Assembly: GCA_030695565.1 (NCBI GenBank)
Contig: JAUYRZ010000103.1
Span: forward strand, 19,808-83,807
Length of the DNA stretch: 64,000 nucleotides
Source of the DNA: Archangium sp.
GTDB taxonomy: Bacteria > Myxococcota > Myxococcia > Myxococcales > Myxococcaceae
Direction of reading: 5' to 3'
In this document: positions 35,682 through 44,139 of the stretch, piece by piece
Layout of the letters: every line of letters begins with the position of its first letter
Position numbering within the stretch: position 1 is the stretch's first letter
Position numbers and translations under genes: made by a program
The notes under the pieces: model-generated
Told to the model about the DNA's origin: nothing
Database searches by the model: none
What the model saw: the letters and a program-made list of their open reading frames with translations, nothing else

Positions 35682-36632
35682 TCAGCGTCCGAGCAGCGCG
35701 CCCAGGCTCTGCGCCAGGGTGTCCCGCCAGCACGTCCACGTGTGCCCGTCGCGCACGGTGTGCAGCTCGACCTGGTAGCCCTGGGCGCGAAGCACGCGCG
35801 CCATCGCCTGGTTGTTGGCGAGGTTCTCTTCAGCGCTGCCGCAGGTGAGCATCACGGGAATGGGGTGGCCGGGCGTGGTCGCCACCTCGCGAACGAAGGC
35901 GTCGATGCGCTCGAAGCGGCTGAAGCGGTGCTCGTGCACGTCGAGGTCGCGCTGAAAGAAGCTCCCTGACTGCAGCACCAGCGCGCTGAAGAGGTGAGGG
36001 TGACGTCGGTGCGCGTGCAGCATCGCCAGGCCCCCCAGACTCGCGCCCAGCCCGATGCGGGTGGTGATCGCGAACCGCTTCTCCAGCGCAGGCAGCAGCT
36101 CGTTCGCGAGCGACTCGGCCGCGGGCGGCGACGCCGAATACGCCTCATCGCGGGCGCGAGGCTGCAGCAAAACCGCGCGCACCGGGGGCACCCCTGCGGC
36201 CGCGAGGAAATCAGTGAGCCCCGCGAGCCGGGCGTACTCGGGGCCGTCGTGGGCGATGATGAGGGGCGCAGGCGTCTGGGGCGTGAGCCCGGGCGCGGTC
36301 CACAGCAGGCCCTCCGCGATGGGCTCGGTCGTGCCGGCGGGCCCCGCGTGGCAGACCCAGCTCGGGGCCCGGTAGTGCTCCGAGATGAAAACGCTCGTCG
36401 GCCCGAAGGGCGCGTCGACCGTGGGCGCATGGGGGTCGAGTCGGCGCTCGACCCGCCCGTCGGGGAACACCAGCTCGAGCGCATATTCGAGGCGATCCAC
36501 GGGCAGCGCGCCGAGCTCGAGCTCCCACACGTCACCCACGCGGGTGAAGGCGCGCGGTGGCTCGCGTTTCCACAGCTCTGTCAGCAGGCGGACGTTCGAG
36601 AGCCCGGCCTGCTCGAAGCGGATCAGCGGCAC
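35682..36632 (-). CDS. Enterochelin-esterase-like alpha/beta hydrolase
   Basis: 316 residues. An N-terminal beta-sandwich (about 1-110) is followed by an alpha/beta-hydrolase domain. The nucleophile elbow is GLGASLGG (Ser in GxSxGG), the catalytic His is in RDGHTWTCW near the C-terminus, and a candidate acid lies between them. This layout matches the Fes/esterase-D-like family that hydrolyses enterobactin-type triesters or other esters. There is no signal peptide and no siderophore genes nearby, so the substrate is open. Convergent with the hybrid kinase (99 bp between stops). Confidence 0.8.
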   Translation of the reverse strand: MPLIRFEQAGLSNVRLLTELWKREPPRAFTRVGDVWELELGALPVDRLEYALELVFPDGRVERRLDPHAPTVDAPFGPTSVFISEHYRAPSWVCHAGPAGTTEPIAEGLLWTAPGLTPQTPAPLIIAHDGPEYARLAGLTDFLAAAGVPPVRAVLLQPRARDEAYSASPPAAESLANELLPALEKRFAITTRIGLGASLGGLAMLHAHRRHPHLFSALVLQSGSFFQRDLDVHEHRFSRFERIDAFVREVATTPGHPIPVMLTCGSAEENLANNQAMARVLRAQGYQVELHTVRDGHTWTCWRDTLAQSLGALLGR

Positions 36633-36873
36633 GCTTCGACGCCTGACCTGGTGACGATGCGCGGGCCTCTCGAGGTCGGAGCGCCTGTGAGGTGACCTGT
36701 TTTGTTCATGGCAAGGGCATGGTCAGCCGAGCGTGGATTCAGTCAGTCATCAGCGACACTTCGTAGATTTCATCGGCGCGGCCTTCACGTGAACGCGGTT
36801 GACCGCCTCCCGGTCGGGTCCTTCGGCCGGCGAAACGCGCGCAGCTCTTGCCGAACCCCTGCGCGCGAAGTCG

Positions 36874-38547
36874 TCAGCGGCCCGACTGGCAGAGACAGGC
36901 GGTGTTCAACGAGAGGTCCGCCTTTTCCCAGATCCGGGTGAAGCGCTCCGTGGTGGCCCGGGCCTCCTCGCGCTGGCCCTGCGCCTCGAGGGCCTGGCTC
37001 AGGCCGAAGAGGGCCCACCCGTTGTCGGGCGTGCGGCGCAGATCCTCCCGGAACACCTTCTCGGCTTCGGCGTGTTTGCGGCTGCGATTGAGCGCCGCGC
37101 CCAGGGCGTGCCGAGTGGGCTGCAGCCAGTCCGGCGGCTCGTCGTACTTGAGGCGGTCTTCGGCCTCCACCGCTCCCCGCAGCGCCGCGAGCCCCGCGGC
37201 CTCCTTGCCTTCGGCGTAGAGGATCTCGCCTTCCAGCAGGCGGCCGGCCACCTCGTTGATCGCAGAGACCGGGTTTTGACCCATCACGTACTCGGCGGGA
37301 ACAAGGCCGCGCGCCACCTCGAAGGCCTGCTGTGCTGCGCGGGCCTCGGTCAGCCGGCCGGTGGCGGCGAAGGCCACCCCCCGCGCTGCCTGCCGCAGGG
37401 CCCGGGAGGCCGGCAGGTCTTCCCCGAACTCCGGCGTCGCGAGGATCTCTTCCCACTTCCCGAAGCGCATCAGCACCTCGAGCGGGAGCGCGAAGTACGC
37501 ATCGACGAAGGCCGGCGCCTGCGCCCGGAAGCCGGGGGGAATCTGCGCCACCATCTGGTTCATCGCCGCGATGGCCTCCTGGCTCCGCCCGGTCATCATC
37601 GCGGCGAAGGCCAACATCTGGTGATTGTGGGCCATGTACAGCGCGTAGAAGCCCTGCTCCGGAGCGCGGGCGCGGTAGGCCTCGTCGGCCTCGATGGCCC
37701 GGCGGTTGGCTTCGATGGCCGCCACCCACTGCCCGGTGCGCACGTCGATGTGCGAAGGCATGTGCACCATGTGCCCCAGGCCCGGCTGCAGCGTGCGGAG
37801 CAGGTCTGCTGCGCCCTGCGCCTGTTGGGGGTCGGCCGAGCCCTCCAGCGCGTGAATGAGCAGGTGGTTCGCCATGGGGTGCCTGGGGGCGAGGGCCAGG
37901 GCGGCCCGGGTGACCTCGACGATCTCCGCGGTCCACGGCTTTGCGGTGTTGTCGTTGAGGTACAGATCCCACGGGTGCAGATCCATCAGCGCCTCGGCGG
38001 TGAGCGCCACCACGTCAGCGTCAGTGGGGAAGGCGCGGTGCACTCCACGCATGGCCTCTGCGTAGGCCGCGTCGAGCCCCGCGCGATCGGCGGGAGGCGG
38101 ATCCGCGTAGCGGGCGGCCAGCGCGGTGATCAACGCCTGCTCGACCGGCGTGGCGCCCGCCGCGCGCGCCTGGGCCTGTTTCAACGCCGCCCACGCCGCC
38201 TGCGCGTTCTCCGGTGAGAGCTGCGGGTTGTTGATGTGGGGACCGTTGGCGTAGGCCACGCCCCAGGCGCACAGGGCACAGTCCGGCGCCAGCTCCGCGG
38301 CCCAGGCGAAGGAGCGGATCGCTTCGTCGTGGTTGAAGCCGTACACGAGGTTCAGCCCCTGGTTGAACCAGCGTTGCGCCTCCTGCGAGGCGTGGCTCAC
38401 CGGGCGGGCGTAGGTGCCCACGCCCTCCACCACCGGGGGCGGCTGCTTCCTGGGGGCCTCGGCCGCTGGCGGCGGGCGGGCGGCCTCCTTCGTGGTGACA
38501 CATGAGGTAAACAAAGACAGCGCCACCGCGGCGGAGCGTGTGTTCAT
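36874..38547 (-). CDS. TPR-repeat lipoprotein
   Basis: About 557 residues from ATG 38547, preceded by GGAAG; a longer frame to 38685 has no signal sequence. The signal ends in LFTSC (Cys16). Then comes a Pro-rich linker, followed by helical repeats with TPR features (RWFNQGLNLVYGFNHDEAIR and AAELAPDCALCAWGVAYANG). The latter, with two Cys, and the HMPSHIDVRTGQW segment are typical of a family of large TPR proteins in bacteria with no assigned enzyme activity. Probably an envelope scaffold. The 241-bp gap to the esterase shows no gene. Confidence 0.78.
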   Translation of the reverse strand: MNTRSAAVALSLFTSCVTTKEAARPPPAAEAPRKQPPPVVEGVGTYARPVSHASQEAQRWFNQGLNLVYGFNHDEAIRSFAWAAELAPDCALCAWGVAYANGPHINNPQLSPENAQAAWAALKQAQARAAGATPVEQALITALAARYADPPPADRAGLDAAYAEAMRGVHRAFPTDADVVALTAEALMDLHPWDLYLNDNTAKPWTAEIVEVTRAALALAPRHPMANHLLIHALEGSADPQQAQGAADLLRTLQPGLGHMVHMPSHIDVRTGQWVAAIEANRRAIEADEAYRARAPEQGFYALYMAHNHQMLAFAAMMTGRSQEAIAAMNQMVAQIPPGFRAQAPAFVDAYFALPLEVLMRFGKWEEILATPEFGEDLPASRALRQAARGVAFAATGRLTEARAAQQAFEVARGLVPAEYVMGQNPVSAINEVAGRLLEGEILYAEGKEAAGLAALRGAVEAEDRLKYDEPPDWLQPTRHALGAALNRSRKHAEAEKVFREDLRRTPDNGWALFGLSQALEAQGQREEARATTERFTRIWEKADLSLNTACLCQSGR

Positions 38548-38802
38548 CGTGCTTCTTCCCCCTCGAAAGAATTTGGACGCCGCGCAGTATGCCCGCTCAT
38601 CGAGCCTGCCGCCCGCGGACCACACCCCAGGCGACGACGTTGATTCTGGGTAGAGATGAATTCGGTTTCGGGGCGACGCTTTCAATCCATGCGATTTTCG
38701 CTAGGTTGCGCGACGAGGCCGCTGAGCAACGGGCCCCAGCAGCGAGCCGCTTGATCCACCCGAAGGTGGGTCAAGCCTTTCGTTCACCAGAGGCGCCTGC
38801 AG

Positions 38803-40833
38803 ATGCCCCGTTCGTTCCAGGTCGAGAGTCACGACGGGCGAAAGGAGATGATTGCCCTCATCTACATCGTCATCGGGGTGCCGTTCATCGCGTGGCTGTG
38901 GATTCTTGGGGGCTTCACCGCGGCGTCGATCATCGGCTCACTGGTGCCGATCTCGGTGGTGGTGTTTCTGTTGCTGGTGCGACGCGAAGCACCGTGGATG
39001 TGGATCTACCCGCTGGGGGTCGCGCCGTTACTCACCTGTCTTGCCGGTGCGGAGGTCTCTGGTTCGCCCGCATTGTTCACCGGCTTGCTCATGGGCCCCG
39101 CGGGCCTCAGCGGGCTGCACGACGATCGCCGCTCCGTGATGATCTCGTGGGTCTGCTGCGCGCTCGGCTTCACGGTGCTCTCGTACGCCCAGAATCAAGG
39201 CCCGTGGGGTTTCGGCGCCGCGGCCATCACCAGCGCGATGCACCTCGTCATCTGCCTGCTGGTGTACTTCAAGGCAGAGCAACACCGCGCCGCCATCGCC
39301 GCTGCGACGAAGGCCACCCGGGAAGCGCAGACCGCGCTGGGGTTGGCGAACGAGGCGGTGAAGACGCGAGAACGGTTCCTGGCGAACATGACGCACGAGC
39401 TTCGCACTCCGCTGAGCGGAATCATCGGCATGGGCCAACTGCTGCCCGCGAGCCTCTCTCCGGAAGTCAGAGACATCATGGACACCATCAACAGCTCCGC
39501 GAAGAGCCTGCTGGAGATCGTCAACGACGTGTTGATGTTCTCCAAGGGCAAGTCGGGGACGATCGAGCTGAAGAAGGAGGTGTTTTCGCCGCTCGCGGCG
39601 ATCCGCGACGCGGTGCGCAGCATCAGCGCACAGGGCCATCAGAAGGGGCTCGAGCTGCTGTTCGACTTCGAGCCCGACGTGCCCGACTCGATGCTGGGCG
39701 ACGAGCTGCGCTTTCGGCAGGTGATGATCAACCTGTTCGGCAACGCGCTCAAGTTCACGCAACACGGCTCGGTGGTGGTGCGTGCGTCGTACCTCCCTGG
39801 GCCCGGCGCGTTGTGCGTGGAGATCGTCGACACCGGCATGGGCATTCCCAGGGAGCGGCTGGCCAGCGTGTTCGAGGCGTTCGTGCAGGTCGATGACTCT
39901 CACTCGCGAAGGTTCGGTGGCACCGGCCTGGGGCTGGCCATCACCTCGCACCTGGTCGGGCTGATGGGCGGCAAGCTCGAGGTCGAGAGCGAACAGGGCG
40001 TGGGCAGCACCTTCCGGTTCCTGGTTCCCGTCGGCGCGTCAGAGCAAAGGCCGCCGTCGATGCCGCTGGAGGGGTGGTTGAAGGACAGGCGCACGGCGTT
40101 CGTGGCGGGGTCCTCCCGGGGCTTCTTGAAGCGCATGCTCGAGACGGCGGGCGCGCAAAGCGTCGAGGTGCGTTCACTGCGCGACCTTTCGACGGGAGAT
40201 TTCAGTCTGGCCGTGGTCGACGTCGCGCCCGATGTGAACTGGAGTGAGCTGCTCGAGGCCGCGGAGCGGGTGCAGGTGGTGGCGCTGCTCACCCCGGAGC
40301 AACGCGCGGCGCATGCCGGCGAGCAGGTCGACGGGCTGGTCATCGTCGAGAAGCCGTACGGCGCGCTGGAGCTCCAGGCAGCGGTCAACCGGTTGAAGCG
40401 GTGCTCGCTGGCGCGCGCGAGCGGGCCGGTGGTGCACGCAGCGCAGTGGGATGCGCTGGTGGTGGAGGACAACAGCATCAACGCGCGCGTGGCGGTCGGG
40501 CTGCTCGGCAAGTTGGGGCACCGCGCGGTGGTCGCGAAGAATGGCGTCGAGGCGCTGCGCGAGTTGGCCGTGGGGCGCTTCGACGTGGTGTTGATGGACA
40601 TGCAGATGCCCGAGATGGATGGGCTCGAAGCGACGGCGCGCATCAGGCAGGACGAGGTGGGGACGCAGCGGCATCTGCCGATTCTGATGGTGTCGGCGAA
40701 CACGTTGCCCGAGCACGAGGAAGCGAGTCTTCGTGCGGGGGCCGATGCGATGTTGGCCAAGCCCCTCAACCTCGAGAAGTTGGCGAGCATGTTGAGACTG
40801 TTGCTCGTGGAGGGCCGCCGGCCGGCGGCTTGA
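38803..40833 (+). CDS. Membrane hybrid histidine kinase with two receiver domains, one degenerate
   Basis: 676 residues from ATG 38803 (ATG 38848 is possible but has zero spacing to AAAGGAG). The N-terminal ~150 residues contain about five to six membrane helices without a large periplasmic domain. HisKA has NMTHELRTPLSGI (H box), and the HATPase has MINLFGNALKFT, GMGIP and GTGLGLAI. Residues about 425-540 look like a receiver that has lost its acidic pocket. The final receiver is intact: DALVVEDNSIN, LMDMQMPEMDG, MLAKP. Such kinases sense membrane or intramembrane signals; the target regulator is not nearby. Confidence 0.9.
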   Translation: MPRSFQVESHDGRKEMIALIYIVIGVPFIAWLWILGGFTAASIIGSLVPISVVVFLLLVRREAPWMWIYPLGVAPLLTCLAGAEVSGSPALFTGLLMGPAGLSGLHDDRRSVMISWVCCALGFTVLSYAQNQGPWGFGAAAITSAMHLVICLLVYFKAEQHRAAIAAATKATREAQTALGLANEAVKTRERFLANMTHELRTPLSGIIGMGQLLPASLSPEVRDIMDTINSSAKSLLEIVNDVLMFSKGKSGTIELKKEVFSPLAAIRDAVRSISAQGHQKGLELLFDFEPDVPDSMLGDELRFRQVMINLFGNALKFTQHGSVVVRASYLPGPGALCVEIVDTGMGIPRERLASVFEAFVQVDDSHSRRFGGTGLGLAITSHLVGLMGGKLEVESEQGVGSTFRFLVPVGASEQRPPSMPLEGWLKDRRTAFVAGSSRGFLKRMLETAGAQSVEVRSLRDLSTGDFSLAVVDVAPDVNWSELLEAAERVQVVALLTPEQRAAHAGEQVDGLVIVEKPYGALELQAAVNRLKRCSLARASGPVVHAAQWDALVVEDNSINARVAVGLLGKLGHRAVVAKNGVEALRELAVGRFDVVLMDMQMPEMDGLEATARIRQDEVGTQRHLPILMVSANTLPEHEEASLRAGADAMLAKPLNLEKLASMLRLLLVEGRRPAA

Positions 40834-40878
40834 TCATGGGGAAGGGCGCGGCCTCACAAGCTGCGCTAGACTTGGGTC

Positions 40879-41154
40879 ATGTCGGCAGATCGCGCAGCGC
40901 ACTTTCTCCAGCACCTCGCGGAGCGACGCAGCTCTCTGCGAGAGGAGATCGAGGACGACATCTCGGGCTTGCGGGGCATGAGCCTGGACGAACGAGGCAA
41001 ACTCCTCGAATCCGTGTGTCGCGATGCCATGGCGATTCTCCACGGCAGGCCTGACTTCGAGCGGGCAATTCAACATCAGGACCAGCGGAGCGCCGAGTCG
41101 ATGTCGACGTGGCTGCGCCTCGTCAGGCGGTACCGGGCCGATGGACGCCACTGA
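40879..41154 (+). CDS. Small helical protein, candidate antitoxin of a nucleotidyltransferase pair
   Basis: 91 residues, highly charged, predicted helical (FLQHLAERRSSLREEIEDDI, then SLDERGKLLESVCRDAMAIL, and FERAIQHQDQ). It is not an AbiEi or wHTH protein and I know no named family. It lies directly upstream of the nucleotidyltransferase gene and overlaps it by 14 bp, the usual antitoxin-first arrangement. A truncated copy with the same upstream sequence occurs at 49268, so the pair behaves as a unit. The antitoxin role is inferred from gene order only. Confidence 0.6.
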   Translation: MSADRAAHFLQHLAERRSSLREEIEDDISGLRGMSLDERGKLLESVCRDAMAILHGRPDFERAIQHQDQRSAESMSTWLRLVRRYRADGRH

Positions 41155-41698
41155 AGGGGCCGTTCATTTCGCGACTGCCCTCCAGCGTGCGGGTATTCCC
41201 CATGCCATCGGCGGCGCCATCGCCTACGGCTTCTTTGGTGCTGCCCGCGGCACGCACGACGTCGACATCAACCTCTTCGTCTCCGGAGACGCGGCGGGGC
41301 CAGCACTCGACGCGCTGATTGCCGCCGGCCTCGAGATCGATGCGCCGCTCGCGCTGACGACCGCTGCCGAGCGCGGCGATGCCCGCGGGAGTTTCAGAGG
41401 GCTGCCGATCGACTTGTTCTTCAACTCGATTCCCGTGCACGACCGCGCCGCCACGCGCACGAGGGAAGTCATGCTCCACGGCGTGCGCCTGCGGGTGCTC
41501 TCTCCGGAAGACACCGCGGTCTTCAAGATGCTCTTCTTCCGCGGGAAGGACCTCGTCGACGTCGAGCGACTGCTCGGCATCATGCAGGGTGCGCTCGATC
41601 TCGCTTACGTGCGCGCGGCCTTGCTCGAGGTGGTCGGTGAGGACGACTACCGAACGAAGAAGTGGGACGAGCTCGTCGCTCAGTTGGTCAGCGCGTAG
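41141..41698 (+). CDS. MNT/AbiEii-like nucleotidyltransferase, candidate toxin
   Basis: 185 residues from ATG 41141. The nucleotidyltransferase fold signature is IGGAIAYGFFGAARGTHDVD (GG, then D-x-D) with a third acidic strand in GLPIDLFFN, as in minimal nucleotidyltransferases and AbiEii-type toxins. The C-terminal half (RVLSPEDTAVFKMLFFRGKD and a helix) is also typical of that group. Activity would be NMP transfer onto tRNA or protein, with AMP or CMP unknown. It overlaps its upstream partner by 14 bp. Compare the decayed copy at 49224-49623. Confidence 0.7.
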   Translation: MDATEGAVHFATALQRAGIPHAIGGAIAYGFFGAARGTHDVDINLFVSGDAAGPALDALIAAGLEIDAPLALTTAAERGDARGSFRGLPIDLFFNSIPVHDRAATRTREVMLHGVRLRVLSPEDTAVFKMLFFRGKDLVDVERLLGIMQGALDLAYVRAALLEVVGEDDYRTKKWDELVAQLVSA

Positions 41699-41732
41699 CT
41701 TCATCGTCAGTCGCGATCTGGGGCGCTGAGAA

Positions 41733-42476
41733 TCAGCGTGGCTTGATCAGCAGCCGCTTGAAGCGAAGTCCCTGCAGCGCCGGGAGCAGCGCGAGCGCGA
41801 AGCCCGGGCCTTCCTCGGTGAGCTCGGCCGAGGGCAGGTACCGCACGTCGAGCGCCGTGGGCAGGATCGCGTCGACCGTCTTCCATGTGCCGCGCGAGAA
41901 GGTCTCGACCCAGGCGTGCCCGAACGCGCTCGGCGTGCCATTCGTCGTCATCAGCACCGTGCCCAGCATCACCCGAGCCGGAAAGCCGTAGCGTCTCAGG
42001 ATCGCGGCCAGCAGCACCGCGTGTTCAGAGCAATCACCCTCGCGCGTCGCTGCGACCTTCGAGGCGAGGTCGAAGTTCCGGCTCAACGACTTGTTCGAGA
42101 CGTACGCGCCAGTGAAAGCGATCAGGTCGGCGACCGTGGGCTTGCTGCCGGCCTGCTTCTCCAGCTCAGCCCAGATCGGGTTGAACACCGGTTCCTTGAA
42201 GTCCATCACCCACGAATCGCCGCGGTGGCGAGGCGCGACGGGGTCTTTCATCACCGGCTCAATGAGCGAGCGCACCGTGACGGTTCCTTTGTCCGGGTGC
42301 AGCCCGCGGCGTTGCAGGAAGAGCGGCGCGTCAGGTTGATCCAGCTCCACCACGAGCTGCACCTGATCCCAGTGCACTTCGCCTTGCACCTCCGAGGTGA
42401 CGGCGAGCTGGTGCAGGAACTTTTCCGCGGGTGGATTCGCAGCCATCGCCGCGGTGAGCAGCACCAGGCAGATCAC
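41733..42476 (-). CDS. Exported transglutaminase-like protein
   Basis: 247 residues with a signal peptide (MICLVLLTAAMAA). The transglutaminase/papain-like core is intact: Cys in TREGDCSEHAVLLAAILRRY, His in GHAWVE and Asp in TVDAI. It is probably periplasmic or surface-exposed; members act as proteases or crosslinkers. The gene begins 4 bp inside the end of the upstream lipoprotein gene (ATGA overlap), so the two form an operon. Confidence 0.84.
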   Translation of the reverse strand: MICLVLLTAAMAANPPAEKFLHQLAVTSEVQGEVHWDQVQLVVELDQPDAPLFLQRRGLHPDKGTVTVRSLIEPVMKDPVAPRHRGDSWVMDFKEPVFNPIWAELEKQAGSKPTVADLIAFTGAYVSNKSLSRNFDLASKVAATREGDCSEHAVLLAAILRRYGFPARVMLGTVLMTTNGTPSAFGHAWVETFSRGTWKTVDAILPTALDVRYLPSAELTEEGPGFALALLPALQGLRFKRLLIKPR

Positions 42477-43702
42477 TCGGGCTTCCCCTCGATGAACTTG
42501 CGCGCGGAGTGCAGCACGAAGGTGCCGAGCTGAACATCGGTCGCCTCGGAGTCTCCGTTCTCGTCGACCGTGGTGACGATCTTGAGCTGCGGAGTCGTGA
42601 GCTCGACCACCCTCGGTCCCGAGGCCGCCCTGCGCGCCACGAACATCGTCGGCGCGAGGGGCGTCAGATCAGGAAGGTACTGCTCGACCTCGAGCTGCTT
42701 GACCTTGTCGGTGAGCAGCTCGTTCTTGAGCGCACGGCCCAGCAGCACGTCAGACTCGAACCCGCGCGCGCCTTTCGTCTTGAAGGTGCCCGACAGCTCC
42801 TTGCCCGACGAGGTGCCCGCGTAGGTGTAGAGGCGGCCGCCGTTGTGCGTCGCGAGCATGTTGAGCTGAAGCTCTCCGTTCGTCGCAGCGATGACGCGGC
42901 GGGCGCTGATGATGCCGTCCGCGTCGAGGTCGCTGATGGCGGCCGAGTCTTGCGCCATCCACTCCGTGGCCGAGCGGGGGAGCAGCAGGGTGCTTACGGT
43001 CGCGATGTGTTTCACGCCATCGTCGGTCTTCGTGAAGCGCACGGTGTCGAAGCCGACGGGCACTCCGTTGAGCGTGTCGATGGAGACCGTTCGATACGTG
43101 GTGAGGGGGCCGGTCTCCGGCGCGGAGCGGGCGAGGATCGACGCGAGCCTCGTGGTGATGCGCTGGAACCCCTCCTGGTAGCCGGGCTCGTCGTGAAGGC
43201 AGAACACCGGGGAGCCCGTGTCGGGGAACACGGCGAGCTTGAGCAGGCCCGCCTGCTTTCCTGCGGGTGCGTCGACCAGGTACTTGAGCTCGACGAAGAG
43301 TGCGGGCGCGCGCTCCACCACCTCGACGGCCACCAGGCGAATGGAGGCGATGGTGAACCGTGACTTCACCTGCGCGATGGCGCGCGCGATCGTCGCGCCT
43401 GCGTCGATGGGCGCCGGGTAGAGGAAACACTGCACCGGCAGCTGGGTGCCGATGGGCAGCTTGAGCTCGATGAACTTCTTCTCGGCGTCCGGCTTGACCT
43501 CCACGGGGCCCGCGGCTTCGACCTTCACGCGCCGCGTGCCGAGGTCGACGAGCTCGTCACCGACGGAGTCCGCCAGCTCGCGCTCGATCAGCTGGTCGAG
43601 GGTCTGCGGCGCAGGAGCGGGCGGCTTCGGCGGCGCGACCTCGACGGGATCCTTCGTGCAACTGCAAACCAGCACCGCCACCGCCACCAGGATTCGTCGC
43701 AT
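42473..43702 (-). CDS. Hypothetical lipoprotein, operon partner of transglutaminase
   Basis: About 409 residues from ATG 43702; the frame extends to 43756 without a signal. The signal MRRILVAVAVLVCSC is followed by K-D-P-V and a Pro/Ala linker. The body is beta-rich with conserved-looking strands (FCLHDEPGYQEGF, DTLNGVPVGFDTVRF, WMAQDSAAISDLDADG). I recognise no family. Overlaps the transglutaminase start by 4 bp, which suggests a joint role at the cell surface. Confidence 0.65.
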   Translation of the reverse strand: MRRILVAVAVLVCSCTKDPVEVAPPKPPAPAPQTLDQLIERELADSVGDELVDLGTRRVKVEAAGPVEVKPDAEKKFIELKLPIGTQLPVQCFLYPAPIDAGATIARAIAQVKSRFTIASIRLVAVEVVERAPALFVELKYLVDAPAGKQAGLLKLAVFPDTGSPVFCLHDEPGYQEGFQRITTRLASILARSAPETGPLTTYRTVSIDTLNGVPVGFDTVRFTKTDDGVKHIATVSTLLLPRSATEWMAQDSAAISDLDADGIISARRVIAATNGELQLNMLATHNGGRLYTYAGTSSGKELSGTFKTKGARGFESDVLLGRALKNELLTDKVKQLEVEQYLPDLTPLAPTMFVARRAASGPRVVELTTPQLKIVTTVDENGDSEATDVQLGTFVLHSARKFIEGKPE

Positions 43703-44139
43703 GACGCGAAGGCTCCCACGCTGGAGAGGGAATAGCTCGCAGCGACTCTGGCTCAACTCGTGGCGGCCGCCTCGAGCGTGGCGGGATCAGGGCGATCCAG
43801 GCTCGGATCGCGAACTCCTTCTGCGTCGCGGCAATGGCCTTCGCCGTCAGGCTGAGGGGCGGGCATCCAGAGCTGACCGATGGACCGTGTCAGCCCTGCG
43901 TCGCACTGGAGAAGAAGGTGGCGGCGGTGCTGACGGCCTACCCTTGAGTCAGCCAAGCGGTGTCTCACCTCCGCGCGCTACCGCGGTCTTCCCGAGGGCG
44001 TGCTGCCCCCGAGGCCCTCGCCGGAAGCGCGGTGCACTGAACGAGCGGTCGAAGCCCTTGGTATTTGGACGGTTCTTGTCTGCAAAGCTGTTCGCCCAAA
44101 TCCGAGTCACCTGAGCGGTGAGCGCGGGGTCAGGCAGGC
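43703..44139. other. 437-bp gap, possible C-terminal relic
   Basis: No complete gene. On the plus strand a frame ending at TGA near 43945-43947 reads RAIQARIANSFCVAAMAF and later LTDGPCQPCVALEKKVAAVL. This looks like a genuine protein tail (two-Cys motif, then a helix) but has no start codon. It may be a relic of a lost gene. The leftward lipoprotein and rightward TIGR02996 gene promoters should also lie here. Confidence 0.35.
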
